Of a stretch of 64,000 bases of DNA, positions 44,797 through 53,663 are shown piece by piece (position 1 is the first letter of the stretch; each line of letters begins with the position of its first letter). The DNA comes from Methylophilus sp. 13 (GTDB lineage: Bacteria > Pseudomonadota > Gammaproteobacteria > Burkholderiales > Methylophilaceae): positions 1 to 64,000 of the forward strand of contig NZ_JADKYR010000006.1 in NCBI RefSeq assembly GCF_015354335.1. The letters run 5' to 3'. The notes under the pieces were generated by a model. The model was not told the origin of the DNA and did no database searches. It saw nothing but the letters and a program-made list of their open reading frames with translations. Both the position numbers and the translations under genes were made by a program.

Positions 44797-45582
44797 TCAA
44801 TCCGCCAGCTTGGGAATGGCGGGCTCTGCCTGCTCGGGACCCATCGCGCTGTAGCCGCCATCGACGGCATACACGGCGCCCGTGACAAACGAAGCATGGT
44901 CAGAACATAAAAACAGCACCACATCGGCGACTTCCTGCGGGTCACCTACGCGTTTCAGGGCATGGAAAGGCGCTGCTACGGCATCGGTTTTGGCGCGGTT
45001 GCCGCCCGTCAGCTCGTCCATGACGCGTGACCAGATCCAGCCGGGGGCCACTGCATTGACCCGGATATGGTCACTGGCCAGATCAATCGCCATACTGCGC
45101 GTCAGTTGTTCGGTTGCAGCTTTGCTGGCCGGATATAGCCAGCGGCCGGTTTGCGCAGCGCTGGCTGAGATGCTGGAAAAATGCACGATGGCACCACCGC
45201 CACGCTGACACATGGCCGCATAGCAAGCCTTGGCCAGCATGACACTGCTCACCAGGTTGACGTTGTAACTGAGCAACCAATCCTCGCGGCTGGCAGCAAA
45301 GCCGTTGTCCACATAGCTACAGGCCAGGTTGACCAGAAAATCTACACCGCCAAAGGTGTGTTGCGTGGTCGCCACCAGCTGTTGCAAGGCGGCATCATCG
45401 GTAATGTCTGTTTGTAAAAACACAATGTCCGGGCTGATGCCAGCCGCCACCGCCGCCCCACGTGCATCAATATCCACCGCCACCACTTTTGCGCCCGCGG
45501 CGTGGAAGGCTTCGACCACGGCCGCACCGATCAGCGTGGCACTGCCGGTGACGATGACGACTTTGTTTGCGATCCCTTTCAT
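44797..45582 (-). CDS. SDR-family dehydrogenase (probable dihydrodiol dehydrogenase)
   Basis: 261 residues from ATG 45582, which has AGGTG upstream; an ATG four codons earlier lacks one. The N-terminal nucleotide loop is atypical: VTGSATLIGAAV instead of TGxxxGIG. Catalytic Ser-Tyr-Lys: HFSSISASAAQTGRWLYPASKAA (YxxxK). NAD(H) preference is suggested by VVAVDID. A role in re-aromatising the cis-dihydrodiol formed by the dioxygenase is inferred from the operon. Follows the hydrolase gene by 8 bp. Confidence 0.85.
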   Translation of the reverse strand: MKGIANKVVIVTGSATLIGAAVVEAFHAAGAKVVAVDIDARGAAVAAGISPDIVFLQTDITDDAALQQLVATTQHTFGGVDFLVNLACSYVDNGFAASREDWLLSYNVNLVSSVMLAKACYAAMCQRGGGAIVHFSSISASAAQTGRWLYPASKAATEQLTRSMAIDLASDHIRVNAVAPGWIWSRVMDELTGGNRAKTDAVAAPFHALKRVGDPQEVADVVLFLCSDHASFVTGAVYAVDGGYSAMGPEQAEPAIPKLAD

Positions 45583-45590
45583 GGCACACC

Positions 45591-46820
45591 TCATGCATTG
45601 GCGCTGAGTGACCAGTTGGCCATCAGCGTGTTGGAAGGAAGGTTGGGGTCCAGCAGTTTGCGTGCTTGCTCGACCCCGCAGATGGCTGGAATCAGGGCGG
45701 GATCAAGTAGTCCCGCTTGCACCAGCACGCTGGCCTGATCCCAGTAAATATGTTCGTTAAACAGCTTGTCACCACGGAAAGTCACCACCACCAGCATGGG
45801 GATTTCAATCCGACGCCCGGTCGGCGGTACATTCGGCAGCAACCAGTCAATCTCGCAGTCGTGCGTAAAACTGAGCACAAACTCATCCACCATGCGGTCT
45901 GCACCGACCACGCGTGAAATTGGCGTCATTTGCATGTCTGCCGGGTTATTGTGAATAAAGTGATGCTGATAAAAGCGACGCAGCATGGTGTAGCCGACCC
46001 CGCCCGTCATGGTGGGCACATGATTCACATACGGCTGGGCGACCATGGTGGTCATGGTGGCATCGGCATCGCGGGTGGCAAATTCGAGCGCAAAGTGATG
46101 ATCTGCAATCGCACTTAGGTCATAATCCGGCCCCATGGCTTTACGCAAGGCGCCCAGGGTGCGGCTATATGCCATTTGTGCCGAGGGGGCGTGGTAATGC
46201 GCACCACCCAGGCGGGCAAACGCATGATCTACGCCGGCATACACATAGGTCTTCGCCAGCGGCTGTGTGCTGGCTGCAGACAGAATCTCGGCTTGGGCCG
46301 CAGGTGGGCAGAAAGCATCCTGCTCGGCGATATGCAGGGTTAACGGGCAACGTAGCGCAGCCATCTGTGGCAAGGCCTGCTCTATGCCTACCCCGTAGTA
46401 GCCCACCGCCACATCGGCATCGGTCTGACTGGCCGCCAGATAAGCCAGCTTGCCTCCCAGGCAATAGCCCAGCACACCCACCTTGCCATTGGCCCCTGCC
46501 ATGCCACGCAGACAGCTGATGGCCAATTGGACATCCTGCATGCCGGTCGCTTCATCAAACTGCTGGTAATAGCCCAACGCGGCCGGCATATCCTCGGCTG
46601 CATCGGTCAGGGTAATGCCAGGCTGCAGGCGCCAGTACAAATCTGGCACCAGCACCATATAACCCTCTTCGGCATACAGGTCGGCAATGGCCTGCATATT
46701 GGCATTCACGCCAAAAATTTCCTGGCACAACACCAGGCCCGGCCCGCTGCCGGTGGCTGGCAGGGCCAGATAGCCTTTAAAGGCCGGGAATTGCGCGCTG
46801 ATTTCTATCATTTGTCCCAT
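45591..46820 (-). CDS. Dienelactone hydrolase fused to a SnoaL-like domain
   Basis: 409 residues from ATG 46820; the open frame extends upstream but through the promoter boxes. Residues ~1-230 are a dienelactone hydrolase alpha/beta fold: LVLCQEIFGVN, nucleophile motif GYCLGGKLAYLA (Cys), catalytic Asp in AEQDAFCPP, His in VDHAFARLGG. Residues ~255-400 are a SnoaL/NTF2-like domain (LRRFYQHHFIHNNPADMQMTPISRVVG, TFRGDKLFNEHIYWDQASVLVQAGLL). The fusion may couple lactone opening with a second step, or the extra domain may bind substrate. First gene of the operon. Confidence 0.87.
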   Translation of the reverse strand: MGQMIEISAQFPAFKGYLALPATGSGPGLVLCQEIFGVNANMQAIADLYAEEGYMVLVPDLYWRLQPGITLTDAAEDMPAALGYYQQFDEATGMQDVQLAISCLRGMAGANGKVGVLGYCLGGKLAYLAASQTDADVAVGYYGVGIEQALPQMAALRCPLTLHIAEQDAFCPPAAQAEILSAASTQPLAKTYVYAGVDHAFARLGGAHYHAPSAQMAYSRTLGALRKAMGPDYDLSAIADHHFALEFATRDADATMTTMVAQPYVNHVPTMTGGVGYTMLRRFYQHHFIHNNPADMQMTPISRVVGADRMVDEFVLSFTHDCEIDWLLPNVPPTGRRIEIPMLVVVTFRGDKLFNEHIYWDQASVLVQAGLLDPALIPAICGVEQARKLLDPNLPSNTLMANWSLSANA

Positions 46821-46910
46821 TTTTCGTCTCGCTTGCTCGGTTGAAGGGTGGGAAGGCAAGTGATCACCTTCGTTGTGGTTGCTACTTTCTCGCAGCGCAG
46901 ACGGCGGGGC

Positions 46911-46945
46911 TATCCGCTCCGTGCAGCCACTATCCGCATTGCGCA
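46911..46945 (-). promoter_or_regulatory. Paired XylS-type boxes of the dioxygenase operon
   Basis: Minus-strand direct repeats TGCA-CGGAGC-GGATA (46911-46925, perfect) and TGCG-CAATGC-GGATA (46931-46945, one mismatch), 20 bp apart. The geometry resembles the tandem boxes of XylS at Pm. The proximal box is 91 bp before the hydrolase start; the corresponding -10 is weak, as expected of an activated promoter. Confidence 0.7.
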
Positions 46946-46972
46946 GCCAAATGCAGTGCGCATGCAGGTTGT

Positions 46973-47007
46973 TGCCGAACGCGGATAGTGCAGGCAGTTT
47001 CTGGATA
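46973..47007 (+). promoter_or_regulatory. Paired XylS-type boxes of the flavin monooxygenase gene
   Basis: Plus-strand TGCC-GAACGC-GGATA (46973-46987) and GGCA-GTTTCT-GGATA (46993-47007), 20 bp apart, one mismatch each. If GGATA overlaps the -35 by two bases as at Pm, a 17-bp spacer leads exactly to AATACT (47029-47034), a plausible -10. Confidence 0.65.
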
Positions 47008-47091
47008 GTCGGCAAACTTTGCTCGCTCAATACTGCACCCGACGATACAGGGATAGGCCCTGTATGATTTTTTCAGCGCAAAGGAAACCGT

Positions 47092-48606
47092 ATGAATATT
47101 GCGATTGTGGGTGCCGGGTTTGCCGGTTTGAGTACAGCAAAAGTGCTGACTGCATTTGGTCACCAGGTCACGGTGTTTGAGAAGGAGGCTGATGTCGGCG
47201 GGGTGTGGAGTGCCTCCAGACGCTACCCTAACCTGACCACACAAAATGTGAAGTCCACTTATGCCTTTTCAGATTTCCCCTATCCCAAGCATTACCCTGA
47301 GTGGCCGAGTGGCGAGCAGGTGCAGCACTATCTGGATGCCTATACCAAGCAGTTCAATTTTGCACACCTGATCAGCTTGAATACCGAAGTGAAATTGGCC
47401 ACACCGATTGGTCAAGGCTGGCAACTCACCGTCAAGACCGAAGGCAAAGCAGAGGAAACGCGACATTTTGATTTTTTAATTGTCTGTAACGGAATTTTTT
47501 CGCAGCCCATGATCCCGGACTATCCGGGTGCAGCCGTATTTACCGCCGCAGGTGGCCGTATTTGCCACACCAGCGAGTTCAAGGAGCTTGCAGATGCCAA
47601 AGGCAAACATGTGCTGATTGTCGGCTACGGAAAATCTTCTACCGATGTGGCACAAGCGGTTTGCCAGCAAGCGGCGAGTACTACGGTGGTGGCCAGACAT
47701 TTGATCTGGAAAGTGCCCAAACGACTCATGAATGTGCTCAATTACAAATACCTGTTTTTGACGCGCATGGGCGAAGGCTTGTTTAAATATATCCGCCTTA
47801 AAGGCATAGAGCGCTTTTTGCACGGCATCGGCAAACCGATCCGTAACAGCATGCTGAATCAGGTGCAGTGGGTCATCAACCGCCAATGCCGCCTCGAAAA
47901 ACTGGGCCTCAAGCCTGACCAACCACTAGAATCGATTGCGCGCAGTACCGTCAGCCTGGTCACCGAAGGTTTCTTTGAAAGCGTGGAAGCGGGTCATATT
48001 GACGTTGCCAAACAAAACAGCATCACAGGATTTAGCATTGAGCATGGCGTGCGTTATGCACATTTAACCGATGGCCGCCGTTTGCCAGCCGACATTGTGA
48101 TTTGCGGGACAGGCTGGCATCAGCGTGTGCCTTTTTTGAACGATGACGTGATGAAACATGTGACCGATGCAGAAGGTAATTTTGTGCTGTACCGGTCGAT
48201 GGCACCGGTTGGCATGCCAGGTCTGGCGTTTAATGGTTATAACTCTTCATTCTTTAGCCAGCTCAATGCCGAAGTAGGCGCTTACTGGCTGGCCGACTGG
48301 ATTGGTGGAAAGATGAAGTTGCCGACCGCAGAAGCACAACGCAGCACAATCAAGGAACGTCTGGCATGGATGGAAGCGCGTACAGAAGGCAAACACTCTA
48401 AAGGCACCAATATCATTCCGTTCTCACTGCATCATATTGACGAGTTGTTATCGGACATGCGCCTGCCGCTGGGCGTCGCGACCCGCTTCAAGCAGTGGTT
48501 TTTACCGATTGATCCGGCGGATTTTCAGTATTTGCACAAGGCCCTGCTGCAACGCCATCAGCCTCATGCTGCACAGAAGATGCCGGTACAGACCAAAACC
48601 GTTTGA
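47092..48606 (+). CDS. Flavin-containing monooxygenase
   Basis: 504 residues, two-dinucleotide-fold FMO/Baeyer-Villiger-like enzyme. FAD site IAIVGAGFAGLSTAKVL at the N-terminus, NADPH site VLIVGYGKSSTDVAQ (~180; GxGxSS/TD, close to the FMO GxSxxA pattern), and the middle segment DIVICGTGWHQRVPF. Probably oxidises a heteroatom or ring intermediate of the aromatic pathway. Divergent from the dioxygenase operon with paired XylS boxes upstream and AAAGGA ribosome site. Cotranscribed with the small Lrp-like gene. Confidence 0.88.
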   Translation: MNIAIVGAGFAGLSTAKVLTAFGHQVTVFEKEADVGGVWSASRRYPNLTTQNVKSTYAFSDFPYPKHYPEWPSGEQVQHYLDAYTKQFNFAHLISLNTEVKLATPIGQGWQLTVKTEGKAEETRHFDFLIVCNGIFSQPMIPDYPGAAVFTAAGGRICHTSEFKELADAKGKHVLIVGYGKSSTDVAQAVCQQAASTTVVARHLIWKVPKRLMNVLNYKYLFLTRMGEGLFKYIRLKGIERFLHGIGKPIRNSMLNQVQWVINRQCRLEKLGLKPDQPLESIARSTVSLVTEGFFESVEAGHIDVAKQNSITGFSIEHGVRYAHLTDGRRLPADIVICGTGWHQRVPFLNDDVMKHVTDAEGNFVLYRSMAPVGMPGLAFNGYNSSFFSQLNAEVGAYWLADWIGGKMKLPTAEAQRSTIKERLAWMEARTEGKHSKGTNIIPFSLHHIDELLSDMRLPLGVATRFKQWFLPIDPADFQYLHKALLQRHQPHAAQKMPVQTKTV

Positions 48607-48615
48607 AGGGCGTAG

Positions 48616-48638
48616 CCTCCGCCGCGCACAGGCGGAGG
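48616..48638 (+). other. Intercistronic hairpin
   Basis: CCTCCGCC-N7-GGCGGAGG between the monooxygenase stop and the ribosome site of the Lrp-like gene. No T-run, so probably an mRNA-stability or partial-attenuation element. Confidence 0.5.
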
Positions 48639-48657
48639 TCTTGAAAAGGAGTGTCTT

Positions 48658-48936
48658 ATGATGACGTGTATTATGCTGGTGAACGCTGAGCGCCAACAAA
48701 TGGCCACGGTGGCGGAAACCCTGGCATCATTAGCGCAAGTGACAGAAGTCTATTCAGTGAGTGGTCAATATGACCTGGTGGCCGTCATACAAGTCACCGG
48801 GCCCGAGGCACTCTCGGCACTGGTGAACCACCAACTGGCTGCCATCAACGGCATTGTGAGAACCGAAACCATGCTATCACTGCGCACGTACCGCAAACAG
48901 GATCTGGACGCCATGTTTGATATCGGGTCCAGTTAA
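48658..48936 (+). CDS. Stand-alone Lrp/AsnC ligand-binding (RAM) domain protein
   Basis: 92 residues covering only the alpha/beta RAM domain of Lrp/AsnC proteins (MLVNAERQQMATVAETLASLAQVTEVYSVSGQYDLVAVIQV); the DNA-binding helix-turn-helix is absent. Such SARP-like single domains bind small amino-acid-like ligands as oligomers. 51 bp after the monooxygenase gene, AAAGGAG upstream. Role unknown. Confidence 0.85.
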   Translation: MMTCIMLVNAERQQMATVAETLASLAQVTEVYSVSGQYDLVAVIQVTGPEALSALVNHQLAAINGIVRTETMLSLRTYRKQDLDAMFDIGSS

Positions 48937-48982
48937 TACCGGCCACCTACTGAAGTTTGGTGAGGTAAGCGTGGATGCGTTC

Positions 48983-49010
48983 AAAAAAATACGGCCAGTT
49001 ACCTGGCCGT
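48983..49010 (-). terminator. Terminator of the aroE-mtgA transcript
   Basis: Minus-strand ACGGCCAG-GTAA-CTGGCCGT followed by ATTTTTTT. Flanking GTGAGGTAA / TACCTCAC repeats (48959-49018) could extend the fold. Confidence 0.8.
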
Positions 49011-49180
49011 TACCTCACACCCTTGTAAAACATCTCGCTGTCAAAGGCTAAGGTCAACATGCAACCTGCCTGACGGTGCATCTGCATACACCGCCGATGG
49101 AAATGATGTATCAAATCCATTGATAGCAAACATTGTATGCAGGCGTGTTTCACGTTCATGCCTAAATCAGGCCCGTAAAA

Positions 49181-49867
49181 TCAGGGTATTTTGACCAATC
49201 GCATGCGCGCCTGAATGGTAGCGGTGTGGCGATTTAAATAGCGGGTACTGCGGTGCAGATCATAAAAACGCGGGTTAGGAATCATGGCCGCCAAGCGCGC
49301 CGCTTGGGCGGGTGCCAGACTGGCGGCCGAAGCGTGAAAGTAATGCTTGGCCGCCGCTTGTGCACCGAACACGCCCTCGCCCCACTCAATCACGTTCAGG
49401 TAGATTTCCAGAATCCGGCGCTTGGTCATGAGCTTTTCCAGCATAAAGGTAATCACCGCTTCTTGTGCTTTGCGCCAGGGCGTGCGATGCCCGGATAAAA
49501 ACAAATTCTTGGCCAGTTGCTGGCTAATGGTGGAGCCGCCAGCGACGATTTTGCCCTTCTTGAGGTTTTTCTCAAAAGCGGTTTCGATCCCGACCCAGTC
49601 AAAGCCTTCATGGTCAACGAATTTGCTATCCTCCGCCGCAATCACTGCGCGTTTTAAATGGTTGCTAATCTTGGCGTAAGGCACCCACTGCTGCTGTATG
49701 GTGGCTTCGGGATGGCTTTCTTGCATCAGTTCCAGCCGCGCCTGCATGAAGGCAGTGGCGTCCGGATTGTGATCTACCCACCACAAAATATGGCCGAGTA
49801 TCCAAACCTGATATAACAAGGCCCAGAGTAAAAACAGGGCAAAAAACAGCTTGATGCTTTGTTTCAT
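49181..49867 (-). CDS. mtgA: Monofunctional peptidoglycan glycosyltransferase
   Basis: 228 residues. N-terminal membrane anchor (FFALFLLWALLYQVWIL) and GT51 domain with the catalytic Glu motif EDSKFVDHEGFDW, then GGSTISQQLAKNLFL and KRRILEIYLNVIEWGEGVFG. Polymerises lipid II glycan strands. Twelve bases after the aroE stop; same operon. Confidence 0.96.
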   Translation of the reverse strand: MKQSIKLFFALFLLWALLYQVWILGHILWWVDHNPDATAFMQARLELMQESHPEATIQQQWVPYAKISNHLKRAVIAAEDSKFVDHEGFDWVGIETAFEKNLKKGKIVAGGSTISQQLAKNLFLSGHRTPWRKAQEAVITFMLEKLMTKRRILEIYLNVIEWGEGVFGAQAAAKHYFHASAASLAPAQAARLAAMIPNPRFYDLHRSTRYLNRHTATIQARMRLVKIP

Positions 49868-49880
49868 GACTGAAAGAAGA

Positions 49881-50699
49881 TTAGCGGAATGTCTGAATCA
49901 CTGGGGCCGTGTCAGGACGCAATCCATGCCAGATAAAAAACGCTTCTGCCGCCTGCTCGATGAGCATACCCAAGCCATCTGCCACCTGTGCACCTGCGGT
50001 ACGCGCCTGCTGCATAAACGGCGTCTCCCGGCCGTACATCATGTCGTAAGCCAGGGTATGCGTGCCAAAGACATCCGATGGAAGCTGTAACGGTGTCTCA
50101 GACAATCCCGCAGAAGTGGCATTAATGACCACATCATAGGTCTCGGTGAGTGCTGCAAACGTGGTCACGGCCAGCAAGACGCCACATTGCCCCCCCGCGT
50201 CCGCAAACTTATCCAGCATGGCTTGCGCCTTGTCCTGTGTGCGGTTAGCAATGGTCAATTGCGCCGGGCCTTGTGCAATCAACGGCAGCATCACACCTTG
50301 CGCAGCGCCGCCTGCGCCCAGCAACAAGATTTTTTTTGCGGCCAGAGCCGTCTGGTGATGTTTGAGAATGTCATTGACCAGCCCACAGCCATCAGTATTG
50401 TCGCCCTGAATCTGCGTTTGGCCAAAACTGAGGGTGTTCACTGCCCCAGCCGCCTGCGCGCGTTCAGATAAAGTCTGGCTTAAGTCATAGGCTTCAAATT
50501 TGAATGGTACCGTGACATTTGCACCCACATACCCTTGTTGCTGCAATTGCTGCACCGTGGACGCAAAGCCATCCAGAGGTGCCAACACCTTTTCGTAAAC
50601 AATCGTCTTGCCAAATTGCTGCGCAAATGCCTGGTGAATCAACGGCGATTTGCTGTGCGCAATCGGGTGTCCAATGACTGCGTATTTTTCAACCGACAT
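49881..50699 (-). CDS. aroE: Shikimate dehydrogenase
   Basis: 272 residues. Reduces 3-dehydroshikimate with NADPH in aromatic amino-acid synthesis. GHPIAHSKSPLIHQ near the N-terminus, GANVTVPFK with the catalytic Lys, DNTDGCGL with the Asp, nucleotide loop GAGGAAQGV, NRTQDKA (NADP phosphate clamp). Precedes mtgA. Confidence 0.97.
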   Translation of the reverse strand: MSVEKYAVIGHPIAHSKSPLIHQAFAQQFGKTIVYEKVLAPLDGFASTVQQLQQQGYVGANVTVPFKFEAYDLSQTLSERAQAAGAVNTLSFGQTQIQGDNTDGCGLVNDILKHHQTALAAKKILLLGAGGAAQGVMLPLIAQGPAQLTIANRTQDKAQAMLDKFADAGGQCGVLLAVTTFAALTETYDVVINATSAGLSETPLQLPSDVFGTHTLAYDMMYGRETPFMQQARTAGAQVADGLGMLIEQAAEAFFIWHGLRPDTAPVIQTFR

Positions 50700-50710
50700 A
50701 GCAAGATCAC

Positions 50711-51160
50711 CTAGTTGGACCAGGGCAAGCCTGCATGTTTCCAGCCATTGATCAGGGTTCTTTGCTTGGCCTCATTCGCTTCGCCTTCAAAGCCTTCGAG
50801 CATATTGTAAGCGTTGGGATATCCGAGTTTTTGCGCCAGCAAGGCAGCATTATGGCTGCGGCCACCCGTGCGGCACATAAATACAACGGTGCGCGCAGGA
50901 TCAACCAGCGCCTGTAGCTGATCGGCAAACTCAGGATTGGCAATCATGCCTGGATAAAACGCCCATTCCAGATGGGCTGCCATCGGCACGCGCCCAACCA
51001 ACTCCAACTCGGCACGTGAGCGCACATCCACCAACACCGCATTTTGATATTGGCTAATCAGCGCATACGCCTCCTGGGGCGTCATCGCGCCGGCATACGG
51101 CAAACCATTTTGCTGAGCACGCTGAGCGGCTTGTTGCAAGATTTTCTCAACACTTTCCAA
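50711..51160 (-). CDS. Rhodanese-like domain protein
   Basis: 149 residues from a TTG at 51160 (AAGG seven bases upstream); an upstream in-frame ATG at 51229 gives a poorly conserved 23-residue extension without a ribosome site. Rhodanese fold: AVLVDVRSRAELELVGRVPMAAHLEW, and the active loop FMCRTGGRSHNAA with the persulfide Cys. Possible sulfur-transfer role; partner unknown. Eleven bases upstream of aroE. Confidence 0.85.
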   Translation of the reverse strand: MESVEKILQQAAQRAQQNGLPYAGAMTPQEAYALISQYQNAVLVDVRSRAELELVGRVPMAAHLEWAFYPGMIANPEFADQLQALVDPARTVVFMCRTGGRSHNAALLAQKLGYPNAYNMLEGFEGEANEAKQRTLINGWKHAGLPWSN

Positions 51161-51232
51161 AGGACACCTTCGTTCTTTTAATAAGCTAGTCAAACCGCGA
51201 GTATACCTGTGAAAGTCACGCAAGCGCATGAA

Positions 51233-51247
51233 GCACCATTTTTGTGC
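51233..51247. promoter_or_regulatory. NtrC site 1 upstream of glnA
   Basis: GCAC-CATTTTT-GTGC, matching the NtrC core GCAC-N7-GTGC, 107 bp upstream of the -24/-12 element. Confidence 0.8.
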
Positions 51248-51262
51248 TCAATTTGTTGTTGA

Positions 51263-51277
51263 GCACATTTTTGGTGC
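51263..51277. promoter_or_regulatory. NtrC site 2 upstream of glnA
   Basis: GCAC-ATTTTTG-GTGC, exactly 30 bp (about three helical turns) from site 1, so the two dimers lie on one face of the DNA. An intervening TGTGCTCAA-N7-TTGAGCACA palindrome results from the two sites together. Confidence 0.8.
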
Positions 51278-51338
51278 GCATTGATTTTGCTTTTTTATGT
51301 CAGATATCTCATATCCATGCAAAATGCCTGTTTTTGGG

Positions 51339-51354
51339 TGGCATGCTTCCTGCT
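51339..51354 (+). promoter_or_regulatory. Sigma54 promoter of glnA
   Basis: TGGCATGCTTCCTGCT with exact GG-N10-GC spacing, downstream of two NtrC sites and 173 bp before the glnA ATG. Confidence 0.85.
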
Positions 51355-51526
51355 ACTATTACATCCTAAGATTCAATGGAATTCGTAAACCAAAAATTCC
51401 ACATATCTATTTGTTTTGCTAGTTTGTGTTTTTATATTTGCTCACGTTCCGGGACATCCGCAACATGTCCCTTTTTTGCGTGCGCAAGTTGAATCATTTT
51501 AGATCTTGATCACTGAGGAGAATGTA

Positions 51527-52936
51527 ATGTCCGTTGCAAACGTAATGAAACTGGTTGCGGAAAACGACATCAAATTTGTTGATTTCCGTTTTACCGACAC
51601 CAGAGGTAAAGAGCAGCACGTGACCGTGCCAGTGTCTGCCTTCGACGAAGATAAATTTACCGAAGGTCACGCCTTTGATGGTTCTTCCATTGCTGGCTGG
51701 AAAGGCATTCAAGCCTCTGACATGCAATTGATGCCTGATGCAAGCACCGCATTCATCGATCCATTTTTTGACGAACCAACCTTGGTTCTGACCTGCGACG
51801 TAGTAGACCCTACTGATGGTAAAGGCTATGACCGTGACCCACGCTCCCTGGCAAAACGCGCTGAAGCCTACCTGAAATCCAGCGGCCTGGGTGACACTGC
51901 TTATTTTGGTCCAGAGCCAGAGTTCTTCATTTTTGACAGCGTACAATGGGATGCCACCATGGGTGGTAGCTTTGTGAAAATCAACTCCGAAGAGGCCGCT
52001 TGGTCCTCAGGTGAAAAATTCGAGGGCGGCAACACTGGCCACCGTCCAGGCGTTAAAGGCGGCTACTTCCCAGTGCCTCCTGTCGATTCATTGCACGACA
52101 TCCGCTCTGCCATGGTCATGACTTTGGAAGAACTGGGTGTGCCTGTTGAAGTGCACCACCACGAAGTGGCAACAGCCGGTCAATGTGAAATCGGTACTAA
52201 GTTTGCGACCTTGGTACAACGTGCTGACTGGACACAAATCCTGAAATACGTAGTGACTAACACAGCCCATGCTTATGGTAAAACAGCCACATTTATGCCA
52301 AAACCAATGTTTGGCGATAACGGCTCTGGTATGCACGTTCACCAATCCGTTTGGAAAGATGGTAAAAACCTGTTTGCAGGCAATGGTTATGCTGGCCTGA
52401 GCGATTTCGCTCTGTACTACATCGGCGGCATCATCAAGCATGCGCGCGCACTGAATGCGATTACCAACCCAGGTACTAACTCCTACAAGCGCTTGGTACC
52501 GCATTACGAAGCACCAGTCAAACTGGCTTACTCCGCTAAAAACCGTTCTGCTGCGATTCGTATTCCGTTCGTGCATTCTGATAAAGCCCGTCGTGTTGAA
52601 GCGCGCTTCCCAGACCCGATTGCTAACCCATACTTGGCTTTCTCAGCCCTGTTAATGGCTGGTCTGGATGGCGTTCAGAACAAGATTCACCCAGGTGAAC
52701 CAGCGACTAAAGACTTGTACCATCTGCCACCAGAAGAAGATGCATTGATCCCAACGGTATGTTCATCTCTGGAACAAGCATTGGAGTATCTGGATAAAGA
52801 CCGCGAGTTCTTAACACGCGGCGGCGTTTTCTCAGACGACTGGATTGATGCATACATTGCATTGAAAATGGAAGAAGTCACTAAACTGCGCCAAACACCA
52901 CACCCAGTGGAATTTGGTCTGTACTACTCTTGCTAA
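51527..52936 (+). CDS. glnA: Glutamine synthetase, type I
   Basis: 469 residues from ATG 51527 (GAGGAG upstream). Ammonia assimilation: glutamate + NH4 + ATP to glutamine. Motifs: [24 protein letters not shown], the ATP/metal region [16 protein letters not shown], and the adenylylation loop [10 protein letters not shown] with its Tyr. Codon use is that of a highly expressed gene. Followed by a strong terminator, then glnLG 0.7 kb on. Confidence 0.98.
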   Translation: MSVANVMKLVAENDIKFVDFRFTDTRGKEQHVTVPVSAFDEDKFTEGHAFDGSSIAGWKGIQASDMQLMPDASTAFIDPFFDEPTLVLTCDVVDPTDGKGYDRDPRSLAKRAEAYLKSSGLGDTAYFGPEPEFFIFDSVQWDATMGGSFVKINSEEAAWSSGEKFEGGNTGHRPGVKGGYFPVPPVDSLHDIRSAMVMTLEELGVPVEVHHHEVATAGQCEIGTKFATLVQRADWTQILKYVVTNTAHAYGKTATFMPKPMFGDNGSGMHVHQSVWKDGKNLFAGNGYAGLSDFALYYIGGIIKHARALNAITNPGTNSYKRLVPHYEAPVKLAYSAKNRSAAIRIPFVHSDKARRVEARFPDPIANPYLAFSALLMAGLDGVQNKIHPGEPATKDLYHLPPEEDALIPTVCSSLEQALEYLDKDREFLTRGGVFSDDWIDAYIALKMEEVTKLRQTPHPVEFGLYYSC

Positions 52937-52955
52937 TCACAAGAGCACGCACTAA

Positions 52956-52987
52956 AACAGGGCAGCCCAGGCTGCCCTGTTTTTTTA
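52956..52987 (+). terminator. Terminator of glnA
   Basis: AACAGGGCAGCC-CA-GGCTGCCCTGTT followed by TTTTT, 20 bp after the stop. Confidence 0.93.
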
Positions 52988-53062
52988 TGTGCGCGCTGTT
53001 CCGTCAACGTTTTTAGGCGAGCAGACGTTGATACCCTCAACGATCTACTCTAAACTATTGCC

Positions 53063-53554
53063 ATGAAAAGACTTTTTTACATTTGCACCTTCGCGCTCAT
53101 GTGCAACCAAAGCTGGGCAGATATTTACAAATATACCGACAGTAACGGCGTCACCACCTATACCAATATCAAACCCGAAGGCAAAAGCAAGGCAGAGCTC
53201 ATTATTAGTGGGCCCAGAACCGCAGAGCCTCCACCCCCTGCCAGAGAGAAAAAAGCCAATGTCAAAACACCCTCTCCGGCCGATTTTCCCAAAGTCGATA
53301 ATCAGACACAAAATCAACGCGACCAAAAGCGGCGAGAGCTATTAATGAACGAGCTTTCTCAAGAAAAACAAGCACTTGAGAATGCTCGCCTGTTATATGA
53401 AGAAGCCCAGAACACGCCAGAAGTCTACAGAGGCGCGAATGGAAAAACGTTTAGAAACGTCGCCAAATATGAGGAAAAGCTGCGCGTCATTGAGGCCGAA
53501 ATTCAGGCGCATGAGCGTAATATCGAGCTGTTAAATAAAGAGCTCAATCTTTAA
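53063..53554 (+). CDS. DUF4124-domain exported protein
   Basis: 163 residues. Signal peptide ending SWA (residue ~19), then the DUF4124 signature DIYKYTDSNGVTTYTNIKPEGKSKA. The C-terminal half (~75-163) is highly charged and probably coiled coil (RRELLMNELSQEKQALENARLLYEEAQNTPE). Periplasmic; function unknown. DUF4124 proteins commonly sit between glnA and glnL in betaproteobacteria. Confidence 0.85.
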   Translation: MKRLFYICTFALMCNQSWADIYKYTDSNGVTTYTNIKPEGKSKAELIISGPRTAEPPPPAREKKANVKTPSPADFPKVDNQTQNQRDQKRRELLMNELSQEKQALENARLLYEEAQNTPEVYRGANGKTFRNVAKYEEKLRVIEAEIQAHERNIELLNKELNL

Positions 53555-53663
53555 ATGCACCATTTTGGGAGTTTTCTCAATCATTTTTGCGTTGTGCACA
53601 AGAATTGGCTTGGGTTTTGCTTTAAAACAGGGCGTGATTCACTCTTTTTAACAAGCTCAGGAC

